DNA of 42,896 nucleotides from an uncultured Clostridia bacterium (GCA_947630745.1 CANRIT010000012.1:1-42896); one strand, 5' to 3'; numbered from the stretch's first letter, positions 1-9,280 are shown. Made by a program: numbers and translations. The notes: generated by a model not told the origin, from the sequence alone.

Positions 1-13
1 AATAGGCGTGTGC

Positions 14-3000
14 CTATCTTTTCATTGAAATGGTGATTTGTTCGTCGGCAATTTCTAGGGTTTTGGTTATTTCTGGGCTAACTAGGGTGGTTATTTCGGT
101 TGCCAAAAGTTCGCTTTTAATTTTGTCTGCGTAGGTGGTGATTATTTCGCTCAAATCTGCGCCCGTAGTTTTAAGTTCAAGTTTAATTCGGTCGGAAACA
201 TTAAAATCTGCATCTTTTCTAAGCACCTGAGCGGCGCGGATAAGTTCACGCGACAAGCCTTCCAGCATCAAATTTCGGTCAATGGTAATATCAAGCACCA
301 CGCTTATATCGTCCACATTAGCAATTACAAAATCGGTTTTTGGCTTGCTTGAAAGGGTGAACAATTCGCCATCCAAACTAAATCCGCCAATATCCACTTT
401 GCCTGCCTTGTAGCCAGCAACATACTTTTGCATTGTGCTTGCGTCCGCCTCGCCAAGCAAATTTTTAACTTTTTGCACATCACCTTTAAGCACCGCGCCC
501 GCCTTGCGGAAATCAAGCGTCAAAAATTCGTCATTAAACTTGTTGTTGTCATGCTCAAACACAATGTTTTTAATGTTAAGTTCGCTTTCAATAATTTCCT
601 TATAAAGTTCAACCGCGTTTTCAACTTGCTTGCTGCCCACAATATACATGGTTTTAAGTGGTTGTTTAACCTTAATTTGATTTTCATTTCTAAGCTTGCT
701 TGCAAGCGTAAATATGTTGCGCACAATGTCGGTTTTTTGTGTGTATCCCTCATCTTTAACCGCAAATTCGCCCGCAGTGTAGGTGTGAAGTGCCACACTT
801 TCTTCCGCATTTTTGTCAAGTTCGCGCACGGCGTGTTGCCAAATATATTCGCTTATAAACGGAATGATAGGGAACATAACCATGCAAATGTTTTTAAGCG
901 CGTAATTTAGGCAGAAATAAGCGTTGGTTGTGTCAAGGTTGTCTTCACTTTTGTAAAATCTGCGCCTATTGTTGCGGATGTACCAGTTGGTAAGCTCATC
1001 AACCAGCAGCTCAAAATCTTTGCTAACTGCGCCAAATTGCTGTTTACTATACGCTTTATGCGCGTTTAAAGCAAACTCGTTAACGCGATTAATCAGCCAT
1101 TTATCAATAAAGTTAAGCGATTTTTCGTCCGGTTTAAAGCCAGTCAAGTCTGGGTTATCAATGCTTGCATATGTGTTTAAAAAGATGTACGCATTCCAAA
1201 GTCCAAGCAATTTGCGTTTAACTTCGTCACATGTGTCGCGCCCAAATTTAACATCATTAATAAGCGGGGTGGCAACAAAATTGTAGCGGATAATATCCGC
1301 GCCAAACTCGTTAAACGCCACATCAAGCGGGATGTTGTTAGGGCTGGATTTGGAAAGTTTTTTGCCGTCTTGTGCAAGCAGCATAGGGGTGGTGCCAATG
1401 CGTTTGTATGGCGCTTTGCCTGTAAGCACCACGCTCATAACAAGCAGCGAATAGAACCACAATCGTACCTGCTCTTTGCCCTCAATTACGCATTCAATTG
1501 GGAAGTTTTTGTTAAAGAAATCTTTATCGCTAAAATATTTTTTTGTGCTAAATGGGGTGATACCCGCATCAAGCCAGCAGTCGCCCACATCGGTAATGCG
1601 TTCAACCTTGTTGCCGCAGTGCGGACAGGTGATTTTAATTTTGTCAATGTATGGGCGGTGCAAATGAGGTAGTGCATCCACTTCGGCAGTAGAAGATAGC
1701 TTTTTAAACTCATCAAGGCTGCCAACAACGGTCAATTTGCCGCATTTTTTGCAAGGGTAAAAAGGCAGTGGCACGCCATAATATCTTGCGCGCGAAATTG
1801 CCCAGTCACCCATATTGTTAAGCCAGTCTAACATGCGCTTTTTCATAAAATCTGGCTCAAATTCCACATTATCTATCGCGGAAATAAGCTGTGGGCGAAG
1901 GTCGTCCATTTTTATAACCCACTGGTCAACCAACCTAAACAAAAGCGGTTGTTTGCATCTCCAACAATGTGGATAGTTGTGCGAATATTTGTGCGTGTAG
2001 TAGGTTTTGTTTGCCTTTTTCATAAGGTCAAAAACAAAATCGCGCAGTTCGTCAGTGTTGGCATTTCTGCCCGCAAACACTCCAAAATCGTCATAATAAA
2101 CGCCGTTTTCGTCAATAGGACAGATTTTTGGCAAGCCCAATTTTTCGCCCAATTCAAAGTCGGCATCACCACATCCTGGGGCAATATGCACCGCACCCGT
2201 ACCCTCGTCCGCGCTAACCATATCCCAAGCAACAATTTTGTGTTCAAACTGCTGTTGTTTTAGGTCGGGGAAGCAGGTTTCGTATGTTAAGCCAACCAGT
2301 TCGCTGCCCTTAACTGTTTTTACAACTTTAACCACATCGTCTTTAAGCACCTTCATGGCAGATGCGCAAACAATTATATTGCGTGGTTGTGATTTAACTT
2401 CAACAATATTGTAATCAAATTCTGGATTAACCGCAATTGCCACATTGGAAGTTAGCGTCCATGGGGTAGTTGTCCACACCAGCATGTCGTTGTTGGTGTT
2501 TAAAATTGGACATTTAAAGAATATTGCTTGGCAGGTGTCGGTTTTGTACGCGTCTTGGTCTGCCATTTCGTGGTCGGATAAACTTGTGCCGCAGCGAGTA
2601 CACCAACGCATAATGCGGTGGCTGTTGGCAATGTAGCCTCTGTTTTGACATTCCTTTAAAAAGTGCCAAATGCTGGTTATGTTAAGGTCGCTGTTTGTAA
2701 AATAACTGTCGTCCCAATTCATCCACTGGCCAAGGCGGATGGAAGATTTGGTCATCGACTTGCTGTAACGATTTACAACTTCCATACACTTTTCAACAAA
2801 ATTGCCAATGCCGTAAGCTTCAATCTCTTTTTTGCTGTTGATATTAAGTTCGCGTTCAACACGCAATTCAACTGGCAGGCCATGGCAATCAAACCCGTTT
2901 TGGAAATGCTCGTCACAGCCACAAAGCGCGTTAAATTTAATCATCGCATCTTTAAAAGTGCGATTGTAGGCGTGGTGTAAGCCCATATCATAGTTGGCAG

Positions 3001-3145
3001 TAACTGGGCCGTCAAGCGTGGCAAAATATTTGCCAGTCTTTTTGTTTTTCGCCTTCATCTTTTCAAAAATATCATGCTGCTGCCAAAAAGAAAGCACTCC
3101 TTCTTCCATTTTTACATAATTTAAATTGCCTTGTTCCTTTTGCAT
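14..3145 (-). CDS. ileS: Isoleucine--tRNA ligase
   Basis: Cytoplasmic class I synthetase that charges tRNA-Ile. The 1043-residue protein has the HIGH-like signature MGLHHA near the N terminus, the KMSKS loop as KLSKS within AQDGKKLSKSSPNN, and CxxC pairs (CTRC, CWRC, CPHC) typical of zinc-binding segments. Length and the TANYDMGLHHAYNRT style match the eukaryote-like (type 2) IleRS branch, which in bacteria is often associated with natural mupirocin tolerance; that phenotype is inference. The start at 3145 (MQKEQGNLNYV) was chosen because CGGAGGT lies just upstream; the frame stays open for 31 more codons to 3238 but without a ribosome site. No T-box leader is visible. Confidence 0.97.
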   Translation of the reverse strand: MQKEQGNLNYVKMEEGVLSFWQQHDIFEKMKAKNKKTGKYFATLDGPVTANYDMGLHHAYNRTFKDAMIKFNALCGCDEHFQNGFDCHGLPVELRVERELNINSKKEIEAYGIGNFVEKCMEVVNRYSKSMTKSSIRLGQWMNWDDSYFTNSDLNITSIWHFLKECQNRGYIANSHRIMRWCTRCGTSLSDHEMADQDAYKTDTCQAIFFKCPILNTNNDMLVWTTTPWTLTSNVAIAVNPEFDYNIVEVKSQPRNIIVCASAMKVLKDDVVKVVKTVKGSELVGLTYETCFPDLKQQQFEHKIVAWDMVSADEGTGAVHIAPGCGDADFELGEKLGLPKICPIDENGVYYDDFGVFAGRNANTDELRDFVFDLMKKANKTYYTHKYSHNYPHCWRCKQPLLFRLVDQWVIKMDDLRPQLISAIDNVEFEPDFMKKRMLDWLNNMGDWAISRARYYGVPLPFYPCKKCGKLTVVGSLDEFKKLSSTAEVDALPHLHRPYIDKIKITCPHCGNKVERITDVGDCWLDAGITPFSTKKYFSDKDFFNKNFPIECVIEGKEQVRLWFYSLLVMSVVLTGKAPYKRIGTTPMLLAQDGKKLSKSSPNNIPLDVAFNEFGADIIRYNFVATPLINDVKFGRDTCDEVKRKLLGLWNAYIFLNTYASIDNPDLTGFKPDEKSLNFIDKWLINRVNEFALNAHKAYSKQQFGAVSKDFELLVDELTNWYIRNNRRRFYKSEDNLDTTNAYFCLNYALKNICMVMFPIIPFISEYIWQHAVRELDKNAEESVALHTYTAGEFAVKDEGYTQKTDIVRNIFTLASKLRNENQIKVKQPLKTMYIVGSKQVENAVELYKEIIESELNIKNIVFEHDNNKFNDEFLTLDFRKAGAVLKGDVQKVKNLLGEADASTMQKYVAGYKAGKVDIGGFSLDGELFTLSSKPKTDFVIANVDDISVVLDITIDRNLMLEGLSRELIRAAQVLRKDADFNVSDRIKLELKTTGADLSEIITTYADKIKSELLATEITTLVSPEITKTLEIADEQITISMKR

Positions 3146-3360
3146 TAAAAACCTCCGCAAACAATAAAAATTGCCAGCGATTTGCCAGCATTCAATTCCA
3201 TAGCAAACCGCAACATCTAAACTAGATGTTAATAACAATATTGCTAATGGCTATAATTATTTTCATACTTTAATATTATCACCAAAAAACCCAAAAGTCA
3301 ATTAAATTAACTAAATAAAATAAAAAAACTGCTAATCAATAAGGTTGGTTTTTAGATTAT
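3146..3360. other. Intergenic region upstream of ileS
   Basis: About 215 AT-rich bases between ileS and the esterase gene. It contains one perfect inverted repeat, AACATCTA and TAGATGTT (3212-3230, 3-nt loop), without a T-run. No T-box AGGGTGG motif, tRNA or ORF with a ribosome site was seen. Confidence 0.6.
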
Positions 3361-4398
3361 TCATTTTTTACTCTTTAAATTTTTTAAAGTATGCAAAAAA
3401 CAATTATTCCAACTAAGATAGTCGTGCCCTCCTTTAAATATTGTTGTTTCAATTGGTTTAATGTAGTTTGCTAAAATTTCTGTTTTGTTTTTAATAGGTT
3501 TAAAATCCGCATTGCCATAATTTAAATAAAAGTTTGTTTTTGGCGCGTTTTCTTTATAATAATCTAAAAATTTATTGTTTTTAAACCAAAGCGAAGGGGA
3601 TGAACAAATAACATTGCCTATATAATCACTAAAATTTTTATCAATATAAAGTGCGGTTAGCCCGCCAAAACTTTGACCCCAAAAATAGAAATTGTTTTTA
3701 TCACTTTTAACATAATTATTTTCAATTAAAAATTGTGTTAATTCGCTTGCAATAAAGTTTGCAAAATTTATGTTTGGCAACTCTTCGTTTCTGTTTTGTT
3801 GCATAATAAAACAAACTAAAAAATTATCAATCTTGTTCACTTGCTCTGCCAAATGTAGCGAGTAATGCCAAACTCCGCCATCGGTTACAATAAGACATTT
3901 GCTGTTTGTGTTTTTATTGTAATTTTGAGGATGGACAATTAAAATTTCATATTCCTTTTGTAAAATTTTGCTATAAATTTTGTGTTTTTCTTCAAAAAGG
4001 CTTAATTTTGGAAGTTGGCTTACGGGCAAAATGTAACTTTGAAAAAAATAAATATTTCCATTTTCATCATAAAAATTCAACTTGTTTTTGGAATAAATGT
4101 CGTCAATAATACAACTTTCTTTTTCTTCCCCTTTAAAGCCATCGCAATTTTTAAAAAGATAATAGCAAATGTTGTCAACATAATCTCGCGTATACTCCAA
4201 AAACCAAACATCTTTTTTAATTTCTTTAAATTTCAATCTGCTTGAAATTTCTAGCGAGTTAACATCGCCGTTAGAAACATATAGATGCTGAATTTTTAAT
4301 TTATCTTTATTTTTTTCAACAAAAACGCAACCATTTTCTTTTAAAAACGATTTAATTTCATCTATAGATTTTGTTTTAAGTTCTTCTATTTTTAACAT
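3361..4398 (-). CDS. Putative esterase, enterochelin-esterase (Fes)-like
   Basis: Probable cytoplasmic alpha/beta hydrolase of 345 residues. The C-terminal half holds the nucleophile elbow GQSFGG (Ser about 243) and the terminal His motif GGHDYLSW (about 325), the arrangement of the esterase D / enterochelin-esterase family (PF00756). The N-terminal ~140 residues could be the beta-sandwich substrate domain found in Fes-type enzymes, but this is a weak call. The start is ATG at 4398, which overlaps the ung stop (TGATG) and has GGAG six bases upstream, so translation is coupled to ung; a TTG at 4410 is an alternative. Substrate is unknown: no siderophore genes lie nearby. Confidence 0.75.
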   Translation of the reverse strand: MLKIEELKTKSIDEIKSFLKENGCVFVEKNKDKLKIQHLYVSNGDVNSLEISSRLKFKEIKKDVWFLEYTRDYVDNICYYLFKNCDGFKGEEKESCIIDDIYSKNKLNFYDENGNIYFFQSYILPVSQLPKLSLFEEKHKIYSKILQKEYEILIVHPQNYNKNTNSKCLIVTDGGVWHYSLHLAEQVNKIDNFLVCFIMQQNRNEELPNINFANFIASELTQFLIENNYVKSDKNNFYFWGQSFGGLTALYIDKNFSDYIGNVICSSPSLWFKNNKFLDYYKENAPKTNFYLNYGNADFKPIKNKTEILANYIKPIETTIFKGGHDYLSWNNCFLHTLKNLKSKK

Positions 4399-5060
4399 CA
4401 ACATCTCCAATCAATTGGGGGTAGATTATGTGCAACTAAAAAATTGTTTGCTTTTACAAAATGCCCGTTGCCCAAAAAACCTTTTACTGACATTGGGCTG
4501 GGGTGGGCGGAAGTTAACACCAAATGATTTGGATTATTTAAAAGCGGTAAAAAACTTTTGGCATGATTACCCCATAGCATAAAAACGATTGGCTGATTAA
4601 GTTCGTTTAAAATCTTTACAATTTCAGTTGTAAAAGTGTGCCACAATTCATTGCTGTGGCTGGCTGCCAAATGTTCAATAACGGTTAGGCTGGTGTTTAA
4701 AAGCAGCACCCCTTGTTCTGCCCATGTGGTTAGGTCGGTTTTGGTGGGGAGGGGTATGTTAAATTCGTTTGAAATTTCTTTAAAAATGTTTCTTAAACTT
4801 GGCTGTTGCGTGCCGTTGTGACAACTAAACGCAAGCCCGTCCGCCTGACCGGGAACATGGTATGGGTCTTGCCCAATTATCACCACCTTAACCTTTTGTG
4901 GTGGCACAAGATTTAGCGCATTAAAAATCTTTTCTTTTGGCGGGAAAATTGTTTTGGTGGCGTACTCATGTTCCAACCAACCAAACAATTCAACTTTGTA
5001 TTCGTGGCTAAATCTATCTTTTAAAATATCGCTCCAACTTTTATCCAAAATGTAATTCAT
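4398..5060 (-). CDS. ung: Uracil-DNA glycosylase, family 1
   Basis: Removes uracil from DNA as the first step of base excision repair. At 220 residues it is full length. The water-activating motif GQDPYH (Asp65, His68) and the leucine-loop motif HPSPMS (His186) are intact, as is the WAEQGVLLLNT stretch typical of family 1. The gene is the first of a two-gene unit with the downstream esterase. No Shine-Dalgarno sequence precedes the ATG; instead a near-perfect promoter ends 6 nt before it, so the mRNA should be leaderless. Confidence 0.97.
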   Translation of the reverse strand: MNYILDKSWSDILKDRFSHEYKVELFGWLEHEYATKTIFPPKEKIFNALNLVPPQKVKVVIIGQDPYHVPGQADGLAFSCHNGTQQPSLRNIFKEISNEFNIPLPTKTDLTTWAEQGVLLLNTSLTVIEHLAASHSNELWHTFTTEIVKILNELNQPIVFMLWGNHAKSFLPLLNNPNHLVLTSAHPSPMSVKGFLGNGHFVKANNFLVAHNLPPIDWRC

Positions 5061-5066
5061 AAAATC

Positions 5067-5095
5067 ATTATATCACATAAAGGATAAAAATGCAA
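5067..5095 (-). promoter_or_regulatory. ung promoter, predicted leaderless start
   Basis: On the minus strand TTGCAT (5090-5095), a 17-bp spacer and TATAAT (5067-5072), preceded by the extended -10 dinucleotide TG. Only six bases (GATTTT) separate the -10 from the ung ATG, which puts the transcription start at or within a base or two of the start codon. Confidence 0.8.
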
Positions 5096-5168
5096 ACAAA
5101 TTAAATCAGCGCAAAATTTTTGTCAAAAGCAAATAAAAATTTAAAAAATCGTAAAATTTTAATGATTT

Positions 5169-6437
5169 TTAACCGTTTTCAAGCAAATTTTTTACATTTT
5201 TTAAAATATTTTCTGCCATTTCTTTATTTTGATGTTCAACCATAATGCGCAAAATTGGCTCAGTTCCGCTTGGGCGAATTACAATGCGCGCGCCTTGTTT
5301 TGTATAGCAATCAATTGCGTTTTGCACTTTGCTTTTTATAACAAAATTATTTTTTAAATCAATTTGGTCATTAATCTGATAAAAACTTGTGTAACCTTCA
5401 ACAAGTTCACTTAATGTTTTGTTTGTTACATTTAAAATTTTTAAAATAAATAGCGCGGTTAAAATACCATCCCCCGTACGGGTATATGGTTTAATAATTA
5501 TATGTCCAGATTTTTCTCCCCCAATAAAGCAAGCACACTCGTTCATTTTTTTGTAAACCATTTTGTCGCCAACAAGCGCGCGCACAAAATTTATCCCTTG
5601 CCTTTTAATCGCAACATCCAGCCCGCTGTTAGAATAAATTGTGCCAACCAAACAATCCCCCGCACGCAAATAAAACTTGCTTAACAAAAACAAAATTTCA
5701 TCGCCGTCATACACTCTTCCAAAATTGTCCACAACCAAAATTCTGTCCGCATCGCCGTCAAAAGCAAAGCCAATTTTTTGCTGATGTACACATTCAAAAA
5801 TCAGCCGCTCAGGGTGGGTGCAGCCCGCATTGCAATTAATATTTGTGCCGTCATAAAGATAGTGGATTTTTTTACACTTTGGCAGCACATTTTTTAAAAT
5901 TTTACCCGCACCTCCAAACGCGCAATCAAAAATAGGGGATATGTTGTCTATCACAAACCCTTTTAAAAACGCGTAGTATTTATTAAGCAACTGTTCGCAG
6001 TTTTTGTAGTTTGCAAATCGGTTGTTGTTTAATTTCGTCCTTTTATCCATAAGGCGCACAAACTCGCATTCAAACGCGTCATCCACCTTTTCGCCAAACC
6101 TATTAAAAAATTTAATCCCATTATATTCGCTTGTGTTGTGGCTGGCAGAAAGCATCACCCCCAAACTAAAATTGCAATTTTTTGTAATGTATGCAAGCGC
6201 AGGGCTGGTGCAAACCCCAACATCCACCACATCCACTCCATTTTTTAACAGCACCGCGCACAGCACGGCCAAAATATAGTCGCCCGACCGCCTTGTGTCG
6301 TTGCCCACAACAATTTTGCGGCTTAAATTTTTGCCGTCAAAAAACCTAACAATTCCGCTTGCCACCTTTTTTATAAGCCGCTCATTAAGGTCAACATTTA
6401 CCCGCCCGCGTATCCCGTCCGTACCAAAATACTTCAT
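5169..6437 (-). CDS. glmM: Phosphoglucosamine mutase
   Basis: Converts glucosamine-6-phosphate to glucosamine-1-phosphate on the way to UDP-GlcNAc and peptidoglycan. The four-domain alpha-D-phosphohexomutase layout is clear: N-terminal FGTDGIRG, catalytic phosphoserine in MLSASHN (Ser99), metal loop DGDADR, and the C-terminal phosphate-binding motif RPSGTEP. At 422 residues it is slightly shorter than the usual ~445-450. The active-site loop reads SASHN rather than TASHNP; the serine is kept. No clear Shine-Dalgarno precedes the ATG. Confidence 0.96.
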   Translation of the reverse strand: MKYFGTDGIRGRVNVDLNERLIKKVASGIVRFFDGKNLSRKIVVGNDTRRSGDYILAVLCAVLLKNGVDVVDVGVCTSPALAYITKNCNFSLGVMLSASHNTSEYNGIKFFNRFGEKVDDAFECEFVRLMDKRTKLNNNRFANYKNCEQLLNKYYAFLKGFVIDNISPIFDCAFGGAGKILKNVLPKCKKIHYLYDGTNINCNAGCTHPERLIFECVHQQKIGFAFDGDADRILVVDNFGRVYDGDEILFLLSKFYLRAGDCLVGTIYSNSGLDVAIKRQGINFVRALVGDKMVYKKMNECACFIGGEKSGHIIIKPYTRTGDGILTALFILKILNVTNKTLSELVEGYTSFYQINDQIDLKNNFVIKSKVQNAIDCYTKQGARIVIRPSGTEPILRIMVEHQNKEMAENILKNVKNLLENG

Positions 6438-6442
6438 AATTC

Positions 6443-6470
6443 TATATATGAAATATAAAAAAATATGTAA
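6443..6470 (-). promoter_or_regulatory. Possible glmM promoter, near-leaderless
   Basis: TTACAT (6465-6470), 16 bp, then TATATA (6443-6448) on the minus strand, five bases before the ATG. It follows the same geometry as the ung and lgt promoters but both hexamers are weaker. Confidence 0.45.
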
Positions 6471-6504
6471 TATAACTAATTAACTAAAATTTTTAAAAAA
6501 CCTA

Positions 6505-6532
6505 TTGACAAAATTTTATATTATGTTAAAAT
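6505..6532 (+). promoter_or_regulatory. Sigma-A promoter for the 6.55-kb hypothetical gene
   Basis: TTGACA (6505-6510), 16-bp spacer, TAAAAT (6527-6532). It is followed by AGGGGGAAATT in front of the ATG at 6552, so this transcript does have a leader and a ribosome site. Confidence 0.8.
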
Positions 6533-6551
6533 TTACAAGTAGGGGGAAATT

Positions 6552-7235
6552 ATGACACTTGAAGATGTTTGTCAAAACAATCCAGATTTCAGCGTAAAAA
6601 AGCAATCAAAAAGGTTTGCAATTTTTTATAATGACGATTCAAACAAATATGGCGTTTACGACAAAAGCACAAAAACAGTAAAGGGCAATTTTAATTTTGT
6701 TGATGTGGTTGAACTTTGCACGCCAAAAATCATCCTTTGCCAAAACGAAGACGGCAGTTACAATGTCTATGGCAGAGGGGTGCAAGCGCACTATAAGGTG
6801 GATGAATATGTTGTGTGCGACTCCCACACCATTATGCTTGGCAACGGCGGGTTATATAAAATTTATGATGAAGATTTTAAGCCGTTAAGCATGCCAATCA
6901 AGCTAAATAAAGGTACAATTGACTTTATTCGCAAATATTTCAACTGTGATGTGGACCAGCGCAAAGAATATTTAAGAACTCATCCAATCAGCATGGAAAT
7001 TGCCGCAGTTTTGTATATTTTCGACAAAAATAACGAGGCATACAATTTGTACATGTCGGCAATTACCACAAACCGCTCATACAGCAAAAAGTTAAACACA
7101 TATTTTGACCATCTAGAATCAAGCATGGCAAAGTATTGCGGAATGATTCGCCCAAATGTTTCGTACGATGATTTTAAAAAGGTTATGTTTAAACTTTGCA
7201 AGGGTTTGGCTGACGACTTTACCTATATAAGCTAA
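6552..7235 (+). CDS. Hypothetical protein, 227 aa
   Basis: No family recognised. The N-terminal ~110 residues look like short beta strands with a loose repeat of aromatic/glycine turns (KYGVYDKSTK, GSYNVYGRG, GGLYKIYDED), reminiscent of WG-type or propeller-like beta repeats; this is only a resemblance. The C-terminal half is helical and charged. There is no signal peptide or membrane segment, so it is probably cytoplasmic. It is a monocistronic unit with its own promoter, an AGGGGG ribosome site and a terminator. Confidence 0.8.
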   Translation: MTLEDVCQNNPDFSVKKQSKRFAIFYNDDSNKYGVYDKSTKTVKGNFNFVDVVELCTPKIILCQNEDGSYNVYGRGVQAHYKVDEYVVCDSHTIMLGNGGLYKIYDEDFKPLSMPIKLNKGTIDFIRKYFNCDVDQRKEYLRTHPISMEIAAVLYIFDKNNEAYNLYMSAITTNRSYSKKLNTYFDHLESSMAKYCGMIRPNVSYDDFKKVMFKLCKGLADDFTYIS

Positions 7236-7259
7236 AAAATTGAAATTTGTCGTATTTTG

Positions 7260-7301
7260 ACGCAACTATCTTTTAATTAAAATTTAGTTGCGTTTTTTTT
7301 T
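7260..7301 (+). terminator. Rho-independent terminator
   Basis: Stem ACGCAACTA (7260-7268) with TAGTTGCGT (7285-7293), then nine T residues. The right arm of the stem also supplies the -35 hexamer of the lgt promoter. Confidence 0.85.
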
Positions 7302-7316
7302 GTTTTATATTAAAAT
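7288..7316 (+). promoter_or_regulatory. lgt promoter embedded in the upstream terminator
   Basis: TTGCGT (7288-7293), 17-bp T-rich spacer, TAAAAT (7311-7316), six bases before the lgt ATG. No ribosome site is present, so a leaderless mRNA is predicted. Confidence 0.7.
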
Positions 7317-7322
7317 ATCGTT

Positions 7323-8120
7323 ATGGGATTATACTATTTGCCACCAAGTGGATTTAATATTGGCGCGCTACAAATTAGGTTTTATGGCATAATAATTGCG
7401 TTTGCAATGCTGGTTGGCGTTATGCTTGCCTGCTTGCTTGCAAAAAAGCGCAATGTTAAGTCAGACGACATAATTTTGCTTGCCACAATTGTTTTGCCGC
7501 TATCGGTTATTGGCGCGCGGCTTTACTATTGCATTTTTTACGAGGCTCACTACACCTTTGTTGACTTTTTTAAAATTTGGGAAGGTGGGCTGGCAATCTA
7601 TGGCGGAGTTATTGGCGGGCTTGTTGGGGTGATAATCTTTGGGCTTATCAAAAAAGACTTTAAACTTATTGCCGTTATATGCGACATATGCGTGCCTTGC
7701 CTAATTTTGGGCCAAGCAATTGGGCGATGGGGCAACTTTTTCAACCAAGAAGCGTACGGCAATCTGGTCACCAACCCAAATTTGCAATGGTTTCCATACG
7801 CGGTGTTTATTGAAGCGGAAAACGCATGGTTTCAAGCCACTTTCTTTTACGAATGTCTGTGGAATTTGGTCGGCTTTGCCATTTTAACAGTGGTGTTTTT
7901 GCGCGTAAAAATAACTGGCATAACAACCGCATCGTACATGATTTGGTATGGCACGGGCAGAATGTGGATTGAAGGTTTGCGGTCGGACAGCCTTTACCTT
8001 GGCAGCAGCGGCATAAGGGTAAGCCAACTTTTAAGCGGAATTTTGGTTGCAATTGGCGTGGTTATAATAGTTTATCAAATTGTAAAACATATAAGGAGGG
8101 GCAATGGGCAAAAAGTCTAA
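7323..8120 (+). CDS. lgt: Prolipoprotein diacylglyceryl transferase
   Basis: Membrane enzyme that moves diacylglycerol from phosphatidylglycerol to the lipobox cysteine of prolipoproteins. The 265-residue protein has about seven hydrophobic segments, the EGGLAIYGGVIGG segment, and the Lgt signature GRWGNFFNQEAYG. The C-terminal YGTGRMWIEGLRSDSLY region is also conserved in the family. It is followed by a membrane protein gene that starts 17 bases before the lgt stop with an AGGAGGGG site, so the two are co-translated. Confidence 0.97.
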   Translation: MGLYYLPPSGFNIGALQIRFYGIIIAFAMLVGVMLACLLAKKRNVKSDDIILLATIVLPLSVIGARLYYCIFYEAHYTFVDFFKIWEGGLAIYGGVIGGLVGVIIFGLIKKDFKLIAVICDICVPCLILGQAIGRWGNFFNQEAYGNLVTNPNLQWFPYAVFIEAENAWFQATFFYECLWNLVGFAILTVVFLRVKITGITTASYMIWYGTGRMWIEGLRSDSLYLGSSGIRVSQLLSGILVAIGVVIIVYQIVKHIRRGNGQKV

Positions 8121-8601
8121 AATACTATACTATTCTGTTATGATTGTTACTGTGGTTTGCTTTATTTTGGACTTGCTGCCACTTAAATTTGCCTTTTTTA
8201 GAATAAGTTTTGCTATAACTTTAATTTTAATGGGCATAATGCTTGTTGTTCGCGCAATTAATTTAAAATTAGACAGCAGTTTGTTTTTTGGCATTATATT
8301 TTTCTGTTGCGGAATTTTAAATTTTGTGGTATACTTAATCAACAAACGGGCGGACATAAACCAACTTTGGCCATACTATTTGTTTGCCGTGTCGCTTTCA
8401 AGCCTTGTCACCGCCTTTTATTTTAAAGACAAATTGCAGCTTAAACTTTTTGTGCTGTTTTTGGGCTTTGGCTTGATTGCGCTTTTGTTTGTGCAAAAAA
8501 TCATTCCGCTTTGGCTTATGATTGTTTTGCTTGTGGTGTGGTTTGTGCTTTATTTTACAATAAATATAATCATCTTTAAAAGGAGAAAAAATGGACAATA
8601 A
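8104..8601 (+). CDS. Polytopic membrane protein, 165 aa
   Basis: No family recognised. It has five to six hydrophobic helices (about residues 8-27, 30-50, 60-80, 90-108, 115-132, 135-158) joined by very short charged loops, and ends in a basic FKRRKNGQ tail. The start overlaps the end of lgt and the stop overlaps the next gene, so it belongs to the lgt transcription unit. A role at the membrane in lipoprotein or envelope work is inferred only from that position. Confidence 0.8.
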   Translation: MGKKSKILYYSVMIVTVVCFILDLLPLKFAFFRISFAITLILMGIMLVVRAINLKLDSSLFFGIIFFCCGILNFVVYLINKRADINQLWPYYLFAVSLSSLVTAFYFKDKLQLKLFVLFLGFGLIALLFVQKIIPLWLMIVLLVVWFVLYFTINIIIFKRRKNGQ

Positions 8602-9205
8602 GCAGGAACTTTTAAACAAAATTTCCAATTTAGAAAATATGGTTAGCGAGCAGCGTTCAATTATTGCCAAACAAAAGGCGGTTATTGAAGAATTTAAAAG
8701 CAAAGAGCAATCAATTTCAAACGCAATTATCGCCAGCATGGAGCATGCCAATCAGCTTGAAGCCAGCCGCAAAAAGTTGTATTCGCTTGACCTTCAACGA
8801 AGCCGCCTTATGTATATGCGCATGGAGCAGATTATAAACGAACTCTACGCCCGCTATCCCGAACTTAACAAGGATGCCAAACTTAAAGATATGGCGGAAA
8901 AGTTTAAGGGTATGATCTATGCCGGGCTTAATGACAAAACCGATGTTGCCCCGCTAGAAACCAAACAGCAACCGGTGGCGGAAGACCCAATTAAAAAGTT
9001 GCTGCACAACATTATTGACTGCTTTGACAGCAAAAAGGCGGGTGGCGATGTCAAGCGTGGCGGACCAAGCGATATGCTTATAAACAATGTTTCGTCAAGC
9101 GGATTTGATTTTAACGAGGCACTTCACCCAACCATGGCGCTTGAAGAGATTATGAAAGCCTTTAACATCACCCCAATTAAGCCAGAAAGTTCGGACGCAA
9201 ATTAA
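8591..9205 (+). CDS. Coiled-coil protein, DivIVA-like character
   Basis: The 204-residue protein begins with a heptad-rich coiled coil (residues 1-50), followed by a helical block (about 55-95, SISNAIIASMEHANQLEASRK) and a low-complexity C terminus with a conserved-looking HPTMALEEIMKAF end. The SISNAI...A...A motif is like the middle section of clostridial DivIVA-related cell-division or sporulation proteins, but the N-terminal DivIVA membrane-binding motif is not evident, so this is tentative. It overlaps the preceding membrane-protein gene by 11 bases and has AAAGGAG upstream. Confidence 0.75.
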   Translation: MDNKQELLNKISNLENMVSEQRSIIAKQKAVIEEFKSKEQSISNAIIASMEHANQLEASRKKLYSLDLQRSRLMYMRMEQIINELYARYPELNKDAKLKDMAEKFKGMIYAGLNDKTDVAPLETKQQPVAEDPIKKLLHNIIDCFDSKKAGGDVKRGGPSDMLINNVSSSGFDFNEALHPTMALEEIMKAFNITPIKPESSDAN

Positions 9206-9219
9206 CTTTTGCGTTTTTT
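9195..9219 (+). terminator. Terminator ending the lgt unit
   Basis: Stem ACGCAAA with TTTGCGT followed by six Ts. The stop codon of the coiled-coil gene lies inside the hairpin. Confidence 0.75.
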
Positions 9220-9231
9220 ATTATTTAGGTA

Positions 9232-9259
9232 TTGACAAATTTTTTATTTGTGATATAAT
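9232..9259 (+). promoter_or_regulatory. Sigma-A promoter, extended -10
   Basis: TTGACA (9232-9237), 16 bp, TATAAT (9254-9259) preceded by TGTGA; drives the 114-aa gene, which has AAAGGAG before its ATG. Confidence 0.85.
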
Positions 9260-9280
9260 GCTAAAAACAAAGGAGAAATT

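Noticed and set aside
428..2980. Several plus-strand ORFs opposite ileS
   Set aside because: Shadow frames of the synthetase gene; no ribosome sites and no recognisable proteins.
3146..3360. T-box riboswitch before ileS
   Set aside because: No AGGGTGG core, no specifier loop or terminator; leader is only about 100-200 nt of AT-rich DNA.
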